Shown: positions 39,255 to 48,102, counted from the stretch's first letter. The stretch: 64,000 bases of DNA from Peptococcaceae bacterium BRH_c4b (GCA_000961595.1 LADO01000050.1:1-64000), one strand, 5' to 3'. Notes: a model not told the origin generated them from the letters alone. A program made the numbers and translations.

Positions 39255-39293
39255 ATTACCCCCAAGAAATTATATTTTTATAGGGGGTATTTT
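39255..39293 (+). terminator. Terminator of the CBS-ACT gene
   Basis: ATTACCCCC pairs with AGGGGGTAT around an AT-rich loop, followed by TTTT. Confidence 0.7.
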
Positions 39294-39371
39294 CATATCC
39301 GTGAAAGGGTTTATAATTTATTTGTAGTCTTTTATCAACCAAACTTTATTGATGAGGAGTATCAGTAGACA

Positions 39372-40013
39372 ATGGATACGCATGGATCAAATCTTATGGC
39401 CCGCTACGTCAACATCGCGGTGGATATAGCAACCCGGGTGGTCAGGGGAGAGTACAGGGTAGGGCAGAAAATTTTTGGCCGTTCTACCCTGGCGGGGAAG
39501 TATAATGTATCTCCGGAGACCATACGTCGCGCTCTTACGTTGTTACAGGATACCGGCATTGTTCAGGTATCACCCGGGGTTGGGGTAGTTGTGAAATCCC
39601 AAAAGGCAGCCGAGGCATTTCTGGCTGAGTGCGGTCAGAAGCAGGTTTTGCGCGATGTGCAGGAGAAGTTGCAGCACCTGCTGAAGGAAAGGGACAAAAT
39701 AAATTTAGAAATTGAAAAACTTATGAACGAATTGCTTGATTATACCTTCAAGATGGCCGGCAGGCTGCAGCGTATTGAAGAAATAAAGGTGCTGGGTCAC
39801 TCCCCACTGGTGGGCAAATCCCTGGCGGAAGCGGAGTTCAGGGGCAAGACAGGCGCCACCGTGCTGGCTATATACAGAAATGGCGAGGAAATATTTTCCC
39901 CGTCGGCGGAAACGGTGATTCAGACCGGCGATATATTAATTGTGGTGGCCCAGCCGGAAATGAGGGATCAGGTTCACCAGTTGCTGGAGCCTCTGCCCAG
40001 TGAAAACTTATAA
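39372..40013 (+). CDS. GntR-type regulator with RCK_C (TrkA-C) domain, BusR-like
   Basis: 213 residues. The winged helix (about 10-80) is GntR-like: IATRVVRGEYRVGQKIFGRS and YNVSPETIRRALTLLQDTGI. A coiled coil follows (about 95-135, VLRDVQEKLQHLLKERDKIN). The C-terminal RCK_C domain (about 140-210) begins EEIKVLGHSPLVGKSLAEAE and contains TGDILIVVAQPE. The same domain order defines BusR of lactic acid bacteria, a repressor of osmolyte uptake that binds c-di-AMP through RCK_C. A c-di-AMP-sensing role is a fair inference. No transporter gene lies next to it, so the regulon is unknown. Confidence 0.85.
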   Translation: MDTHGSNLMARYVNIAVDIATRVVRGEYRVGQKIFGRSTLAGKYNVSPETIRRALTLLQDTGIVQVSPGVGVVVKSQKAAEAFLAECGQKQVLRDVQEKLQHLLKERDKINLEIEKLMNELLDYTFKMAGRLQRIEEIKVLGHSPLVGKSLAEAEFRGKTGATVLAIYRNGEEIFSPSAETVIQTGDILIVVAQPEMRDQVHQLLEPLPSENL

Positions 40014-40015
40014 AG

Positions 40016-40109
40016 TTGGGGACATTCCTCTGACCCCAAAGCCAATCCAATCGGGGACATTCCTCTGACCCCCGAGAGCCAAGCTCTATAGAGAGGTGTG
40101 TCCCCTTTC
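40016..40109. repeat. GGGGACA-type dispersed repeat cluster (copy 2)
   Basis: Two GGGGACATTCCTCTGACCCC units are followed by the GAGCCAAGCTCTATAGAGAG and GTGTGTCCCC module. It starts two bases after the BusR-like gene. Its module order is the reverse complement of the 18049 copy. Confidence 0.88.
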
Positions 40110-40199
40110 ATCTATGTTTAGCATTTCATATTCCTGGAAATGCTTATAAAAAAGCAATAACCCAACTGTTTACGGGTAATTGCAGCAGGAGGGATATTT

Positions 40200-40331
40200 T
40201 TGGGGTTTAAGGATTTAGAAAACAGAGTTAAGGATTTAATGGAAAAAGGTAACTCTGACCACCAAAAAGCAGTGCAGCAAAGCATTGACCCGACCACGAA
40301 ATTGACTGAAATTAATCCTGACGAAAAATAA
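40200..40331 (+). CDS. Small hydrophilic protein (43 aa)
   Basis: TTG at 40200 with AGGAGGG 8 nt upstream. The 43 residues begin MGFKDLENRVKDLMEKGNSD and end in a polar tail NPDEK. Lys/Glu-rich with one predicted amphipathic helix. A perfect terminator right after the stop supports a real transcription unit. I recognise no family. Confidence 0.6.
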   Translation: MGFKDLENRVKDLMEKGNSDHQKAVQQSIDPTTKLTEINPDEK

Positions 40332-40343
40332 ACATAAACCTAA

Positions 40344-40393
40344 GACCCTTGTAAACCTTAATTAGTAAATGTTTGCAAGGGTCAATTTTTTTT
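40344..40393 (+). terminator. Terminator of the 43-aa gene
   Basis: GACCCTTGTAAAC pairs with GTTTGCAAGGGTC (one mismatch) and is followed by eight T. Confidence 0.9.
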
Positions 40394-40657
40394 GCCTGGG
40401 AAAAGGCTCTCTATTTACTTTAAAAAAGTAAATAGCACGTTGAATAGTTAGCCAGTATAAATTAAGCGGGTTGCCTGATATAAAATATTTTATGTAATAC
40501 GGCTAAACAGAATAATTAAGCAGGAATAAAGTGATTTTAACAGAATTATTTCTTTACATTAGTTTAATAGGATTCATTTATTATTTGCTACTTTGATAAA
40601 ACAATTACATGTAGTATATTATTCTTCGCCGGAATATGTGTAGGCAGGTGAAATTGG

Positions 40658-41485
40658 TTGAAAGGCTTAAGCAAAATATCCCTACAAATCGACGGTAACG
40701 TAAAGAAAAAATTGCTGTATGGTGAATACGAAAGGTCCGGGGGTATAATTATTGATGCCGCTTCGGGCAGCATCGTATACCGTTTAACGGATAAGGCTAA
40801 AGATGATGATGATGAAGGATCTGCCATCACACTGCGGGTGCCGGGTATACTGGGCACAACCCTGGAGTCGCTGACCCTTGAAACTATGCGGGAGAAATTT
40901 AATGAATACATCAAAGTAGAGTTGGGGGCTTCATTTGACCCTGAGCAAAAAACAATGTTGGACAGGATGGGAGTAGTGATTGACCGGCTCGTCCACTCCG
41001 GGGCCAAGGATACTTTGGCAGGACATGACGAGGCTTCGGCGGATTTTGTAAGGGAACTGGAAGAATGCTATACATATTATAAGGAACTGTTTACTTATAA
41101 TCTTGGAATTGCCGATAAGAGAACGGACTTTCGCAGCTTCCCAATGCTGAAAATTTGTGTTTTTATCGCTATCTGTATCGTAATAATTTACTATTACCTT
41201 GAAAAGTACTACATATGCAAGGAGTGGCTGGAAGAGGCCAAGGATCTGTGTTTCAGGGCCATGAAAAAATACCCCACCGTTTTTTGCAAGCATATAAGCG
41301 ACGTGGAACATTATGAAAATATTGCCGCACTGCCACCCGGAGCGTATATCAAGGCTTTAAAAGAAATTATAATGAGCCCTGCGGGCAAACCCAAAATTAA
41401 GTTTCCGCCCACTGAAGTGATATATTTATGGAGTTGCTATGAGTTTCTGGAAGGGTATGTTTACGAAATAGCGATGACTGTGTGA
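40658..41485 (+). CDS. Hypothetical protein with one hydrophobic segment (275 aa)
   Basis: TTG at 40658 with GCAGGTG upstream. The 275 residues begin MKGLSKISLQIDGNVKKKLL. The first 90 look like a beta domain. The middle is helical (YTYYKELFTYNLGIADKRTD). A hydrophobic stretch LKICVFIAICIVIIYYYLEK lies near 168-187, and then a helical cysteine-containing tail. The local DNA is more AT-rich than the neighbouring operons. I recognise no family; it may be an acquired gene. It ends just before the riboflavin promoter. Confidence 0.6.
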   Translation: MKGLSKISLQIDGNVKKKLLYGEYERSGGIIIDAASGSIVYRLTDKAKDDDDEGSAITLRVPGILGTTLESLTLETMREKFNEYIKVELGASFDPEQKTMLDRMGVVIDRLVHSGAKDTLAGHDEASADFVRELEECYTYYKELFTYNLGIADKRTDFRSFPMLKICVFIAICIVIIYYYLEKYYICKEWLEEAKDLCFRAMKKYPTVFCKHISDVEHYENIAALPPGAYIKALKEIIMSPAGKPKIKFPPTEVIYLWSCYEFLEGYVYEIAMTV

Positions 41486-41512
41486 TGAGGATGGATAAAA
41501 TCGTAACAGCTG

Positions 41513-41541
41513 TTGACACCTGTTCACAATGATTCTATAAT
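41513..41541 (+). promoter_or_regulatory. Promoter of the riboflavin operon
   Basis: TTGACA (41513-41518) and TATAAT (41536-41541) with 17 bases between them, a consensus vegetative (SigA) promoter. Transcription should start near 41548, shortly before the FMN aptamer. Confidence 0.92.
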
Positions 41542-41565
41542 GATTTCAGGTGTTTCTAAAAAAAA

Positions 41566-41777
41566 TATACCTTCGGGGATGGGTGCAATTCCCTACCGGC
41601 GGTGGGGCTTTTATTAAGCCGAGCCCGCGAGCCTGCAAAGGTTGATCCGGTCAGATGCCGGAGCCGACAGTCACAGTCTGGATGGGAGAAGGTTTTCAAG
41701 AACGGGCAAATGCTCTTATAGTGAGTGTATGTCCTTAGCTTGTTTTGCCCCGGAGGTTATTTACCCCGGGGTTTTTG
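41566..41777 (+). promoter_or_regulatory. FMN riboswitch (RFN element) with terminator
   Basis: The aptamer runs 41566-41692 with the class signatures CTTCGGGG, GGGTGCAATTCCCTACCGGC, AGCCCGCGAGCC, GATCCGGTCAGATGCCGGAG and GATGGGAGAAGG. The expression platform ends in a terminator hairpin, CCCCGG with CCGGGG at 41748-41772, followed by five T. FMN binding should favour termination, so the rib genes are off when flavin is plentiful. ribD starts 29 bases after the T-run. Confidence 0.97.
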
Positions 41778-41805
41778 GCATTTATTATTGGAAAAGGGTG
41801 GTCGG

Positions 41806-42912
41806 TTGGACAGGGAATATATGAGCAATGCCCTGGAACTGGCGGCCAGGGCAACGGGCCGCACCAGTCCAAACCCCATGGTGGGGGCAGTGTTGGTAAA
41901 AGACGGAAAAATTGTGGGCAGCGGTTATCACCACAGGGCCGGTACTCCACACGCTGAGGTGCATGCCCTGAGAGAGGCTGGCGGGAAGGCAAGGGGGGCT
42001 ACGCTTTATGTTACCCTGGAGCCATGCTGTCACCACGGCAGGACCGGACCTTGCACCGAGGCAGTGATAGAGGCTGGAGTTACCAGGGTTGTAGCGGCTA
42101 TGACCGACCCCAATCCCCTGGTAGCCGGCAGGGGATTGGATAAGCTTCGGGAAGCGGGTATAGAGGCGGAATCCGGGCTGCTGGAAAAAGAGGCCCGCAG
42201 GCTTAACGAGGTTTTTATTAAATATATAACCGTCAGACAGCCCTTTGTGGTGCTAAAGGCGGCCATGAGTCTGGACGGCAAGATCGCCACCCGCACCGGT
42301 GATTCCCAGTGGATTACTGGAATTGAATCCCGGGAGTACGTGCATCATCTGAGGGATCATTACGACGCCATCATGGTGGGAATAAATACAGTGCTGGCGG
42401 ATAACCCTTCTCTGACCACCAGGCTTCCCGGAGGCGGCGGCAGGGATCCGGTAAGGATTGTACTGGACAGTGCTGCCAGGACGCCGCCGGAGGCCAGGGT
42501 TTTGAGAGTTGAATCACCCGCTCCGACCATCATCGTTACCACCACTGCGGCCCCTGCGGAAAGACTGGCAGTGCTGGAAGACGCCGGTGCACGGATAATT
42601 ACCGTGGATGGGGACGGAGGAAGGGTGGATTTAAGGGTTTTGATGAAAAAATTAGCCGCCATGGAAATCTGCAGCGTGCTGGTGGAAGGCGGCGGCCAGG
42701 TGCATGCCTCTGTCCTTGCGGCGGGGGTGGCTGACAAAGTAATCTGGTTTATTGCCCCCAAGCTTATCGGCGGCGCCAGCGCCCCGGGCCCGGTGGGCGG
42801 TCAGGGCGTTGAACGCCTAGCGGAGGCGGTGAGCATCAGGCGGGTGAATGTAACCCGCTTCGGGGAAGATATATGTGTGGAAGGTTATATAGGGAGTGGG
42901 GTGAATAATTAA
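41806..42912 (+). CDS. ribD: Bifunctional diaminohydroxyphosphoribosylaminopyrimidine deaminase / reductase
   Basis: 368 residues from TTG 41806 (AAGGGTGG upstream, placed after the riboswitch terminator; an earlier in-frame start lies inside the terminator region and is rejected). The deaminase domain (1-145) has HAEVHALREAG and TLYVTLEPCCHHGRTGPCTE, the zinc-binding His-Cys-Cys. The reductase domain (about 147-365) has LKAAMSLDGKIATRTGDSQW and LVEGGGQVHAS. It carries out the second and third steps of riboflavin synthesis. One base separates its stop from the ribE start codon. Confidence 0.97.
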   Translation: MDREYMSNALELAARATGRTSPNPMVGAVLVKDGKIVGSGYHHRAGTPHAEVHALREAGGKARGATLYVTLEPCCHHGRTGPCTEAVIEAGVTRVVAAMTDPNPLVAGRGLDKLREAGIEAESGLLEKEARRLNEVFIKYITVRQPFVVLKAAMSLDGKIATRTGDSQWITGIESREYVHHLRDHYDAIMVGINTVLADNPSLTTRLPGGGGRDPVRIVLDSAARTPPEARVLRVESPAPTIIVTTTAAPAERLAVLEDAGARIITVDGDGGRVDLRVLMKKLAAMEICSVLVEGGGQVHASVLAAGVADKVIWFIAPKLIGGASAPGPVGGQGVERLAEAVSIRRVNVTRFGEDICVEGYIGSGVNN

Positions 42913-43575
42913 ATGTTCACCGGTTTGATAGAGGAACTGGGTTTAGTAAAGGCCGTAGCCCGGGGGGCGGACTCTGCGAGGCTCTCCATTGAAGCCCGGG
43001 AGGTTCTAAAGGGTATAAAGCTGGGGGACAGCATCGCAGTAAACGGAGTTTGTCTCACTGTAGTTGAGTTTAGCCGGGGTTTGTTTGCCGCCGATGTGAT
43101 GGCGGAAACCCTGTCCAGATCAAATCTCGGCCGGCTGAAGCCGGGGGACAGGGTGAACCTGGAAAGGGCACTGGCACTGGGCGACCGCCTGGGAGGACAT
43201 CTGGTTAGTGGGCATATTGACGGTGTGGGCACCATTTTGGGCAGGGAAAAGCATGACATAGCCACCATTGTTACCATCACCGCGCCGGCGGCGGTAATAC
43301 GCTACGTTGTTAAGAAGGGTTCGATTTCCGTGGACGGCGCCAGCCTTACTGTGGTGGACTATGACGCCAGCAGCTTCCGGGTGTCTTTAATCCCCCATAC
43401 CGCCCATAAAACTACCCTGGGCTATAAAAATACAGGGGAGACGGTAAATCTCGAGGCGGATTTGGTGGGCAAATATATAGAAAGGCTGATGGGACACACT
43501 GCTCCCTCCGGGCAGGATGGGGACAAAGCCGGGGGGATCACCTTTGAATACTTGGCAGAAAAAGGATTTATGTAG
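42913..43575 (+). CDS. ribE: Riboflavin synthase, alpha subunit
   Basis: 220 residues made of two similar lumazine-binding halves: MFTGLIEELGLVKAVARGAD with VNGVCLTVVEF in the first, and VSGHIDGVGTILGREK with VDGASLTVVDYD in the second. The trimeric enzyme dismutates two 6,7-dimethyl-8-ribityllumazine molecules to riboflavin. It follows ribD immediately and lies under the FMN riboswitch. A repeat module starts three bases after its stop. Confidence 0.97.
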   Translation: MFTGLIEELGLVKAVARGADSARLSIEAREVLKGIKLGDSIAVNGVCLTVVEFSRGLFAADVMAETLSRSNLGRLKPGDRVNLERALALGDRLGGHLVSGHIDGVGTILGREKHDIATIVTITAPAAVIRYVVKKGSISVDGASLTVVDYDASSFRVSLIPHTAHKTTLGYKNTGETVNLEADLVGKYIERLMGHTAPSGQDGDKAGGITFEYLAEKGFM

Positions 43576-43577
43576 AG

Positions 43578-43634
43578 AGTCGGGGACATTCCTCAGACCT
43601 CAGAGTCAGACCCAATAGAGAGGTGTGTCCCCAT
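43578..43634. repeat. GGGGACA-type dispersed repeat (copy 3), between ribE and ribBA
   Basis: A single short copy: GGGGACATTCCTCAGACCTC, AGAGTCAGACCCAATAGAGA and GGTGTGTCCCC. It sits inside the riboflavin operon, where its hairpin could influence mRNA stability. Confidence 0.85.
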
Positions 43635-43658
43635 TCATTAATAAGGGAGGATTAAATA

Positions 43659-44864
43659 ATGAGCTTTAAGGTCAATACCATTGAAGAGGCCCTTGAGGAT
43701 ATCCGTCAGGGGAAAATAGTCGTAATGATTGATGACGAGGACAGGGAGAATGAGGGCGACCTGATCATGGCCGCTGAAAAGGTTAGCCCGGAGGCGGTAA
43801 ATTTCATGGCCACACACGGAAGGGGTCTTATTTGCATGCCCATGGAAGGCAAAAGGCTGGATGAGTTGGAACTGCCGGCCATGGTCACCAAAAACACCGA
43901 TCCCAACGGCACGGCATTTACCGTCTCCGTTGACCATAAGGACACCACCACGGGGATATCCGCTCACGAGCGGGCAGCCACTGTCAGTGCCATGCTAAAT
44001 TCCGCTACCCGACCCGAGGATTTACGCCGTCCCGGCCATGTTTTTCCATTGAGGGCAAAGGAAGGCGGAGTATTGCGCCGGGCGGGTCATACCGAAGCGG
44101 TGGTGGACATGTCCAGGCTGGCCGGACTTTATCCCGCCGGGGTAATTTGCGAAATAATGAAGGATGACGGGACCATGGCCAGATTGCCCGAATTAATCCA
44201 GTTTTGCCGACACCACGGACTGAAGATCGCTACCATTGCGGATCTTATTCAATATCGCCGCAAAACTGAAAGATTAATCAAAAGGGTGGACTCGGCCAAA
44301 CTGCCCACTAAATATGGCGATTTCGTAGCCGTGGCCTATGAGAGCCTGCTGGACAACAAAGGTCACATAGCCCTGGTCAAGGGTGATCTTGATTCCATGG
44401 AAGCTCCCCTGGTTCGTGTACACTCGGAATGCTTAACCGGCGACGTGTTTGGTTCGTCACGCTGCGACTGCGGCGATCAACTGGCCCGGGCCATGGAAAT
44501 GATTTCACGGGAAGGCGTAGGGGTATTCCTTTATATGCGTCAGGAGGGACGCGGTATCGGGCTTTTAAATAAAATAAGGGCTTATAATCTGCAGGATCAG
44601 GGCAAGGATACCGTGGAAGCCAATGAGGCTTTGGGTTTCCCTGCTGATTTGCGGGAATATGGACTTGGCGCCCAGATACTGGTGGAACTGGGATTGAGAA
44701 AGATAAGACTGATAACCAACAATCCCAGAAAAATAGCCGGGCTGGAGGGATACGGCCTGGAGGTGGTAGACCGGGTGCCCATAGAGATATGCCCGGGAGA
44801 TGAGAATAAATTCTATCTTTCTACCAAGAAGCGTAAGCTTGGCCACCTGCTGAACATCGGCTAG
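43659..44864 (+). CDS. ribBA: 3,4-dihydroxy-2-butanone-4-phosphate synthase / GTP cyclohydrolase II
   Basis: 401 residues. The N-terminal DHBP synthase domain (1-200) has [18 protein letters not shown] and [13 protein letters not shown]. The C-terminal GTP cyclohydrolase II domain has [20 protein letters not shown] with the three zinc cysteines, and [15 protein letters not shown]. It supplies both precursors of the lumazine. GGGAGG stands before the ATG. Confidence 0.97.
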   Translation: MSFKVNTIEEALEDIRQGKIVVMIDDEDRENEGDLIMAAEKVSPEAVNFMATHGRGLICMPMEGKRLDELELPAMVTKNTDPNGTAFTVSVDHKDTTTGISAHERAATVSAMLNSATRPEDLRRPGHVFPLRAKEGGVLRRAGHTEAVVDMSRLAGLYPAGVICEIMKDDGTMARLPELIQFCRHHGLKIATIADLIQYRRKTERLIKRVDSAKLPTKYGDFVAVAYESLLDNKGHIALVKGDLDSMEAPLVRVHSECLTGDVFGSSRCDCGDQLARAMEMISREGVGVFLYMRQEGRGIGLLNKIRAYNLQDQGKDTVEANEALGFPADLREYGLGAQILVELGLRKIRLITNNPRKIAGLEGYGLEVVDRVPIEICPGDENKFYLSTKKRKLGHLLNIG

Positions 44865-44866
44865 GC

Positions 44867-44992
44867 GGCCGTTGAAAAACGGCGCCTGGCTTTGTCAGGC
44901 TCGCCGTCCAGTGCTCACGTACTTCCGGTACGCTCCGCGCTGTCCGGCTTCGCCTTTCGCGCCATGCTTGTTTTTGAACGGCCTTAAGGAAT
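44867..44992. repeat. Long palindromic element (GGCCGTTGAAAAAC ends), copy 1
   Basis: The element has inverted ends GGCCGTTGAAAAAC and GTTTTTGAACGGCC at 44868-44984, and inside CTCGCCGTCCAGTGCTCACG and TACTTCCGGTACGCTCCGCG. A second copy with an inserted repeat lies at 53195-53394. The internal CGTACTTCCGGTACG is itself a hairpin. It lies between ribBA and ribH and is non-coding. Confidence 0.85.
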
Positions 44993-45051
44993 ATAAAAGG
45001 GTGTGCCTGCAGGCTACCCGTAAAGATAAGAGTAAAGCGAGGAGAAGAGAT

Positions 45052-45519
45052 ATGGCTAAAGTGTTTGAAGGTCATCTGGTGGGACAGGGTCTCCGTTTCG
45101 GACTGGTGGTGGGACGTTTTAACGAGTTTATAACCAATAAGCTGTTATCCGGGGCGCTGGACGCATTGAAGAGGCATGGTGTTGATGATCAGGATGTGGA
45201 GATTGCCTGGGTGCCCGGAGCCTTTGAAATTCCCATGGTGGCCCGCCGGATGATTTCCCTGCAGCGTTTTGACGCCGTGATTTGCCTGGGGGCGGTAATC
45301 AGGGGCGCCACACCGCATTTTGACTATGTGGCGGCGGAAGTATCCAAGGGCGTAGCCAAAATTGGCCTTGACGCCGGAGTTCCCGCTATCTTTGGTGTAA
45401 TTACTGCCGACACCATCGAACAGGCCATCGAACGGGCCGGCACTAAGGCCGGCAATAAGGGCTGGGACGCCGCAGTGGTTGCCATTGAAATGGCAAACCT
45501 CAACCGCGCTATTGTCTAG
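45052..45519 (+). CDS. ribH: 6,7-dimethyl-8-ribityllumazine synthase
   Basis: 155 residues from ATG 45052, with GAGGAGAAGAG upstream; the longer frame to 44872 only translates the repeat. Motifs: [51 protein letters not shown] and a [12 protein letters not shown] end with the conserved Arg/Lys-Ala-Gly-x-K-G-x-D pattern. It makes the icosahedral or pentameric lumazine synthase. Last rib gene of the operon. Confidence 0.97.
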   Translation: MAKVFEGHLVGQGLRFGLVVGRFNEFITNKLLSGALDALKRHGVDDQDVEIAWVPGAFEIPMVARRMISLQRFDAVICLGAVIRGATPHFDYVAAEVSKGVAKIGLDAGVPAIFGVITADTIEQAIERAGTKAGNKGWDAAVVAIEMANLNRAIV

Positions 45520-45536
45520 ATGAAGGGGGTAATACT

Positions 45537-46580
45537 TTGTCCTCGGTAAAGACGGTGCAAAATCTCCAAGAGGTTGCCTCATTTAAGGTGTCCCCCGGGG
45601 ACAGGCTTTTTTCAGCGGACCAGGAGGAAATAAAATACGGCTGGACAACTGATATATACTTTATCAAGACCAGGGAAATACTCCGGGCTCTGGGACTGGA
45701 CAAAACCCCGGTAGTGGCAGAGGTGTTCGCCGGGAAACATGGCGTTTTAGCCGGTGTTCCGGAGGTAAAAAACCTGCTGGCCGGGACCGGGGCGCAGGTT
45801 TGGTCCTTACCTGAGGGGGAGCGTTTCGGGGAAAAAGAAGTGATTTTGCGCATTGCCGGCCCTTATGACGATTTCGGCATTTATGAAACAGCCCTGCTTG
45901 GCATACTGGCCAGTTCCAGCGGCTGGGCCACGGCGGCACGGATATGTAAAGAAGCTGCCGGCGACAGAAGGGTTATTTGCTTCGGTGCCCGGCATGTGCA
46001 CCCGGCGGTGGCGCCGGTGATGGAGAGGGCTGCAGTAATCGGAGGGGCGGACAGCAACAGTTGTATTCTCGGGGCCAGGCTGGCCGGTATAGAGCCCTCG
46101 GGAACTGTTCCCCACTCGGTCTTTCTTATTGTAGGGGATACTGTCCGGGTGGCGGAAACTTATCGCAGGGTAATGCCGGAGGGAACCCCAGTGGTGGTGC
46201 TGGTGGACACTTTCAAGGATGAAGCTGAGGAAACCCTCAGGGTAGCAGAAGCTCTGGGCGGTGCACTGGACGCTGTAAGGCTTGACACACCCGGGGAAAG
46301 GGGTGGCGTGACCCCGGGGCTGGTGAGAGAAGTGCGGGCCAGGCTGGATCAAGCCGGTCATAGCCATGTGAAAATACTGGTCAGCGGAGGTGTGATTCCG
46401 GAGCGGATTATCCAACTGTCCGCCGCAGGGGCCGAGGCCTTTGGGGTTGGAAGTTATATATCCGGTGCCCCGGCTATCGATATGACCATGGACATAAAAG
46501 AAAAAGACGGCAAACCTATCGCTAAGCGTGGCCGTATTCCCGGTATCAGCGATAACGGCAGGCTGGTGAAATTATTGTAA
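45537..46580 (+). CDS. pncB: Nicotinate phosphoribosyltransferase
   Basis: 347 residues, the short archaeal-type subgroup. KYGWTTDIYFIKTREILRAL, CFGARHVHPAVAPVMERAAV and ILVSGGVIPERIIQL are the conserved segments; the His in GARHVHPA is the expected phosphorylation site of the family. It makes nicotinate mononucleotide for NAD salvage. The start is TTG at 45537 with GAAGGGGG upstream, 17 bases after ribH, so flavin and pyridine cofactor genes are probably cotranscribed and may share FMN control. Confidence 0.93.
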   Translation: MSSVKTVQNLQEVASFKVSPGDRLFSADQEEIKYGWTTDIYFIKTREILRALGLDKTPVVAEVFAGKHGVLAGVPEVKNLLAGTGAQVWSLPEGERFGEKEVILRIAGPYDDFGIYETALLGILASSSGWATAARICKEAAGDRRVICFGARHVHPAVAPVMERAAVIGGADSNSCILGARLAGIEPSGTVPHSVFLIVGDTVRVAETYRRVMPEGTPVVVLVDTFKDEAEETLRVAEALGGALDAVRLDTPGERGGVTPGLVREVRARLDQAGHSHVKILVSGGVIPERIIQLSAAGAEAFGVGSYISGAPAIDMTMDIKEKDGKPIAKRGRIPGISDNGRLVKLL

Positions 46581-46655
46581 AAATAGGAATGCGAGTGATA
46601 TCCTCGATAACGCCAGGGTATGGGATATATAAAATACTTTAATCATATTTTATTT

Positions 46656-46694
46656 AAACGGCGTGATGAAACTATTCACCTGCCGTTTTTTTTA
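46656..46694 (+). terminator. Terminator of the rib-pncB operon
   Basis: AAACGGC-GTGA pairs with TCAC and GCCGTTT, followed by a T-run. Confidence 0.85.
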
Positions 46695-46931
46695 ACTGGG
46701 TTATGTTATTCATATAGGTTTAATTAACCCAAATCTTCTGCCCGGGAATGGGCCGGGAGCACTATTTTATTTGTAAAGATAAATTATATGCTTTACCTGT
46801 ACATGGTAGTTTTGGTAAAATAAAATGTAGAATTTCCTGCTGGTAATTTTTTCATCAGGTTTTGACTTTCAAGGGCACTGCCAGGGAATGAAGGTTAATG
46901 GAACTGACCTTAACGGAGGCTACAGACGCGC
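46695..46931. other. Gap upstream of the MBL-fold gene
   Basis: No gene is visible. It is AT-rich and should contain the promoter of the MBL-fold gene. An imperfect inverted repeat GTAAAG/CTTTAC occurs at about 46773-46797. Confidence 0.4.
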
Positions 46932-47777
46932 ATGGTAAATGGAGATATCAATGTTACTTTTTGGGGTGTAAGGGGGTCAAGGCCTGTACCCGGTATTCAT
47001 ACGATAAGATTTGGTGGCAACACCTCCTGTGTGCAAATACAGATAGGGGATCGTCTCTTTATATTTGACGCCGGTAGCGGTATAGTGGATTTAGGTCAAT
47101 ATTTGCTTAAAAAGGGTAAAAAAATATCCGGGGAGATTTTTATCAGCCACACACACTGGGACCATATTCAGGGCTTTCCTTTTTTTGGGCCGGCTTTTGT
47201 AAAGGATAATAATTTCATTCTTTACGGGCAGGGTAAAATGAATCAAACCTTTGCCAATCTTATGCGGGGTCAAATGGAATATACACACTTTCCGGTATCT
47301 CTGGAACAGATGGGAGCTGCCATAGATTTCAGAGAGGTAGACAGCGGACATGATATTGACCTGGGAGATGGCATTATTGTTAAGACTATCCATAACAACC
47401 ACCCGGGAGGAAGTATCTCGTACCGTCTGGAATACGGTGGAAAATCCTGCTGCTACGTGACAGACAACGAGCATTACGATGATTTGGATTTAAATATATG
47501 CAATTTTATCAGTGGGACGGACCTGGTAATAATTGACACCAACTATACCGATGAGGAATACCTGGGAACGAACGGCAGTTTTCCCAGGGTGGGATGGGGC
47601 CATTCCACCTGGCAGGAGGCAATAAAGCTGGTAAAGGCCGCCGGGTTAAAAAAGCTGGCATTATACCACCATGATCCTTTTCACACTGACAGCGACATGG
47701 AATCCATTGAGCAGCAGGCCAGGGAGCGTTATCCCGACTGCTTTGCAGCCCGGGAGGGAATGTCCATAACGCTCTGA
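46932..47777 (+). CDS. MBL-fold metallohydrolase
   Basis: 281 residues. The zinc motif is FISHTHWDHIQG (HxHxDH). FDAGSGIVDLG upstream and the later residues CYVTDNEH, LVIIDTNYTDEEY and LALYHHDP complete the site. Similar proteins are annotated as class II cyclic-AMP-phosphodiesterase-like or RNase Z-like hydrolases; the VRGSRPVPG and FGGNTSCV start is typical of a subgroup found beside signalling genes. The substrate is unknown. The ATG lies after GGAGG with long spacing. It is monocistronic with its own terminator. Confidence 0.9.
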   Translation: MVNGDINVTFWGVRGSRPVPGIHTIRFGGNTSCVQIQIGDRLFIFDAGSGIVDLGQYLLKKGKKISGEIFISHTHWDHIQGFPFFGPAFVKDNNFILYGQGKMNQTFANLMRGQMEYTHFPVSLEQMGAAIDFREVDSGHDIDLGDGIIVKTIHNNHPGGSISYRLEYGGKSCCYVTDNEHYDDLDLNICNFISGTDLVIIDTNYTDEEYLGTNGSFPRVGWGHSTWQEAIKLVKAAGLKKLALYHHDPFHTDSDMESIEQQARERYPDCFAAREGMSITL

Positions 47778-47798
47778 TCTCTTAGCGTCTGGAATTAG

Positions 47799-47822
47799 CC
47801 GTTCGTAAGAACGGTTTTTTAA
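47799..47822 (+). terminator. Terminator of the MBL-fold gene
   Basis: CCGTTC-GTAA-GAACGG followed by six T. Confidence 0.9.
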
Positions 47823-47831
47823 GAAAGTGCA

Positions 47832-47990
47832 GACAGGAGAACCGTCCCCCTGTCTGCAAGTGGATAATATTTGGGGACATTCCTCCGACCACAGAGCCAT
47901 TCCAATCGGGGACATTCCTCTGACCCCTAGAGCCAAGCTCTATAGAGAGGTGTGTCCCCATTCCTTTGAAGAGAGGTGTGTTCCCTTTCC
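47832..47990. repeat. Hairpin plus GGGGACA-type repeat cluster (copy 4)
   Basis: First a GCAGACAGG/CCTGTCTGC hairpin enclosing AGAACCGTCC. Then two units of GGGGACATTCCTC type, the GAGCCAAGCTCTATAGAGAG module and two GTGTGTCCCC ends. The order equals that at 63886. Confidence 0.85.
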
Positions 47991-48020
47991 TTAGATCCGG
48001 GGTGAAGGATCGATAGTCAT

Positions 48021-48043
48021 AAGGGGCGGCAGCCCCTTTTTTT
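48021..48043 (+). terminator. Hairpin terminator within a repeated 46-base element
   Basis: AAGGGGCGGCAGCCCC plus seven T. The preceding GGTGAAGGATCGATAGTCAT recurs at 51437-51456 in front of the same hairpin. Confidence 0.85.
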
Positions 48044-48053
48044 AGAGAAAAGC

Positions 48054-48079
48054 AAAAAACGGCTTAAATGCCGTTTTTG
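48054..48079 (-). terminator. Terminator of rpmB
   Basis: AAAAACGGC and GCCGTTTTT flank TTAAAT, located 24 bases beyond the rpmB stop on the minus strand. Confidence 0.85.
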
Positions 48080-48102
48080 TATGCTCAACTGTGTTTTTGT
48101 TA

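Noticed and set aside
41725-41805. Upstream start for ribD
   Set aside because: It falls on the riboswitch terminator hairpin; TTG 41806 follows it and has a ribosome site.
44872-45051. Long N-terminal extension of ribH
   Set aside because: It translates the palindromic repeat; family length and ribosome site support ATG 45052.
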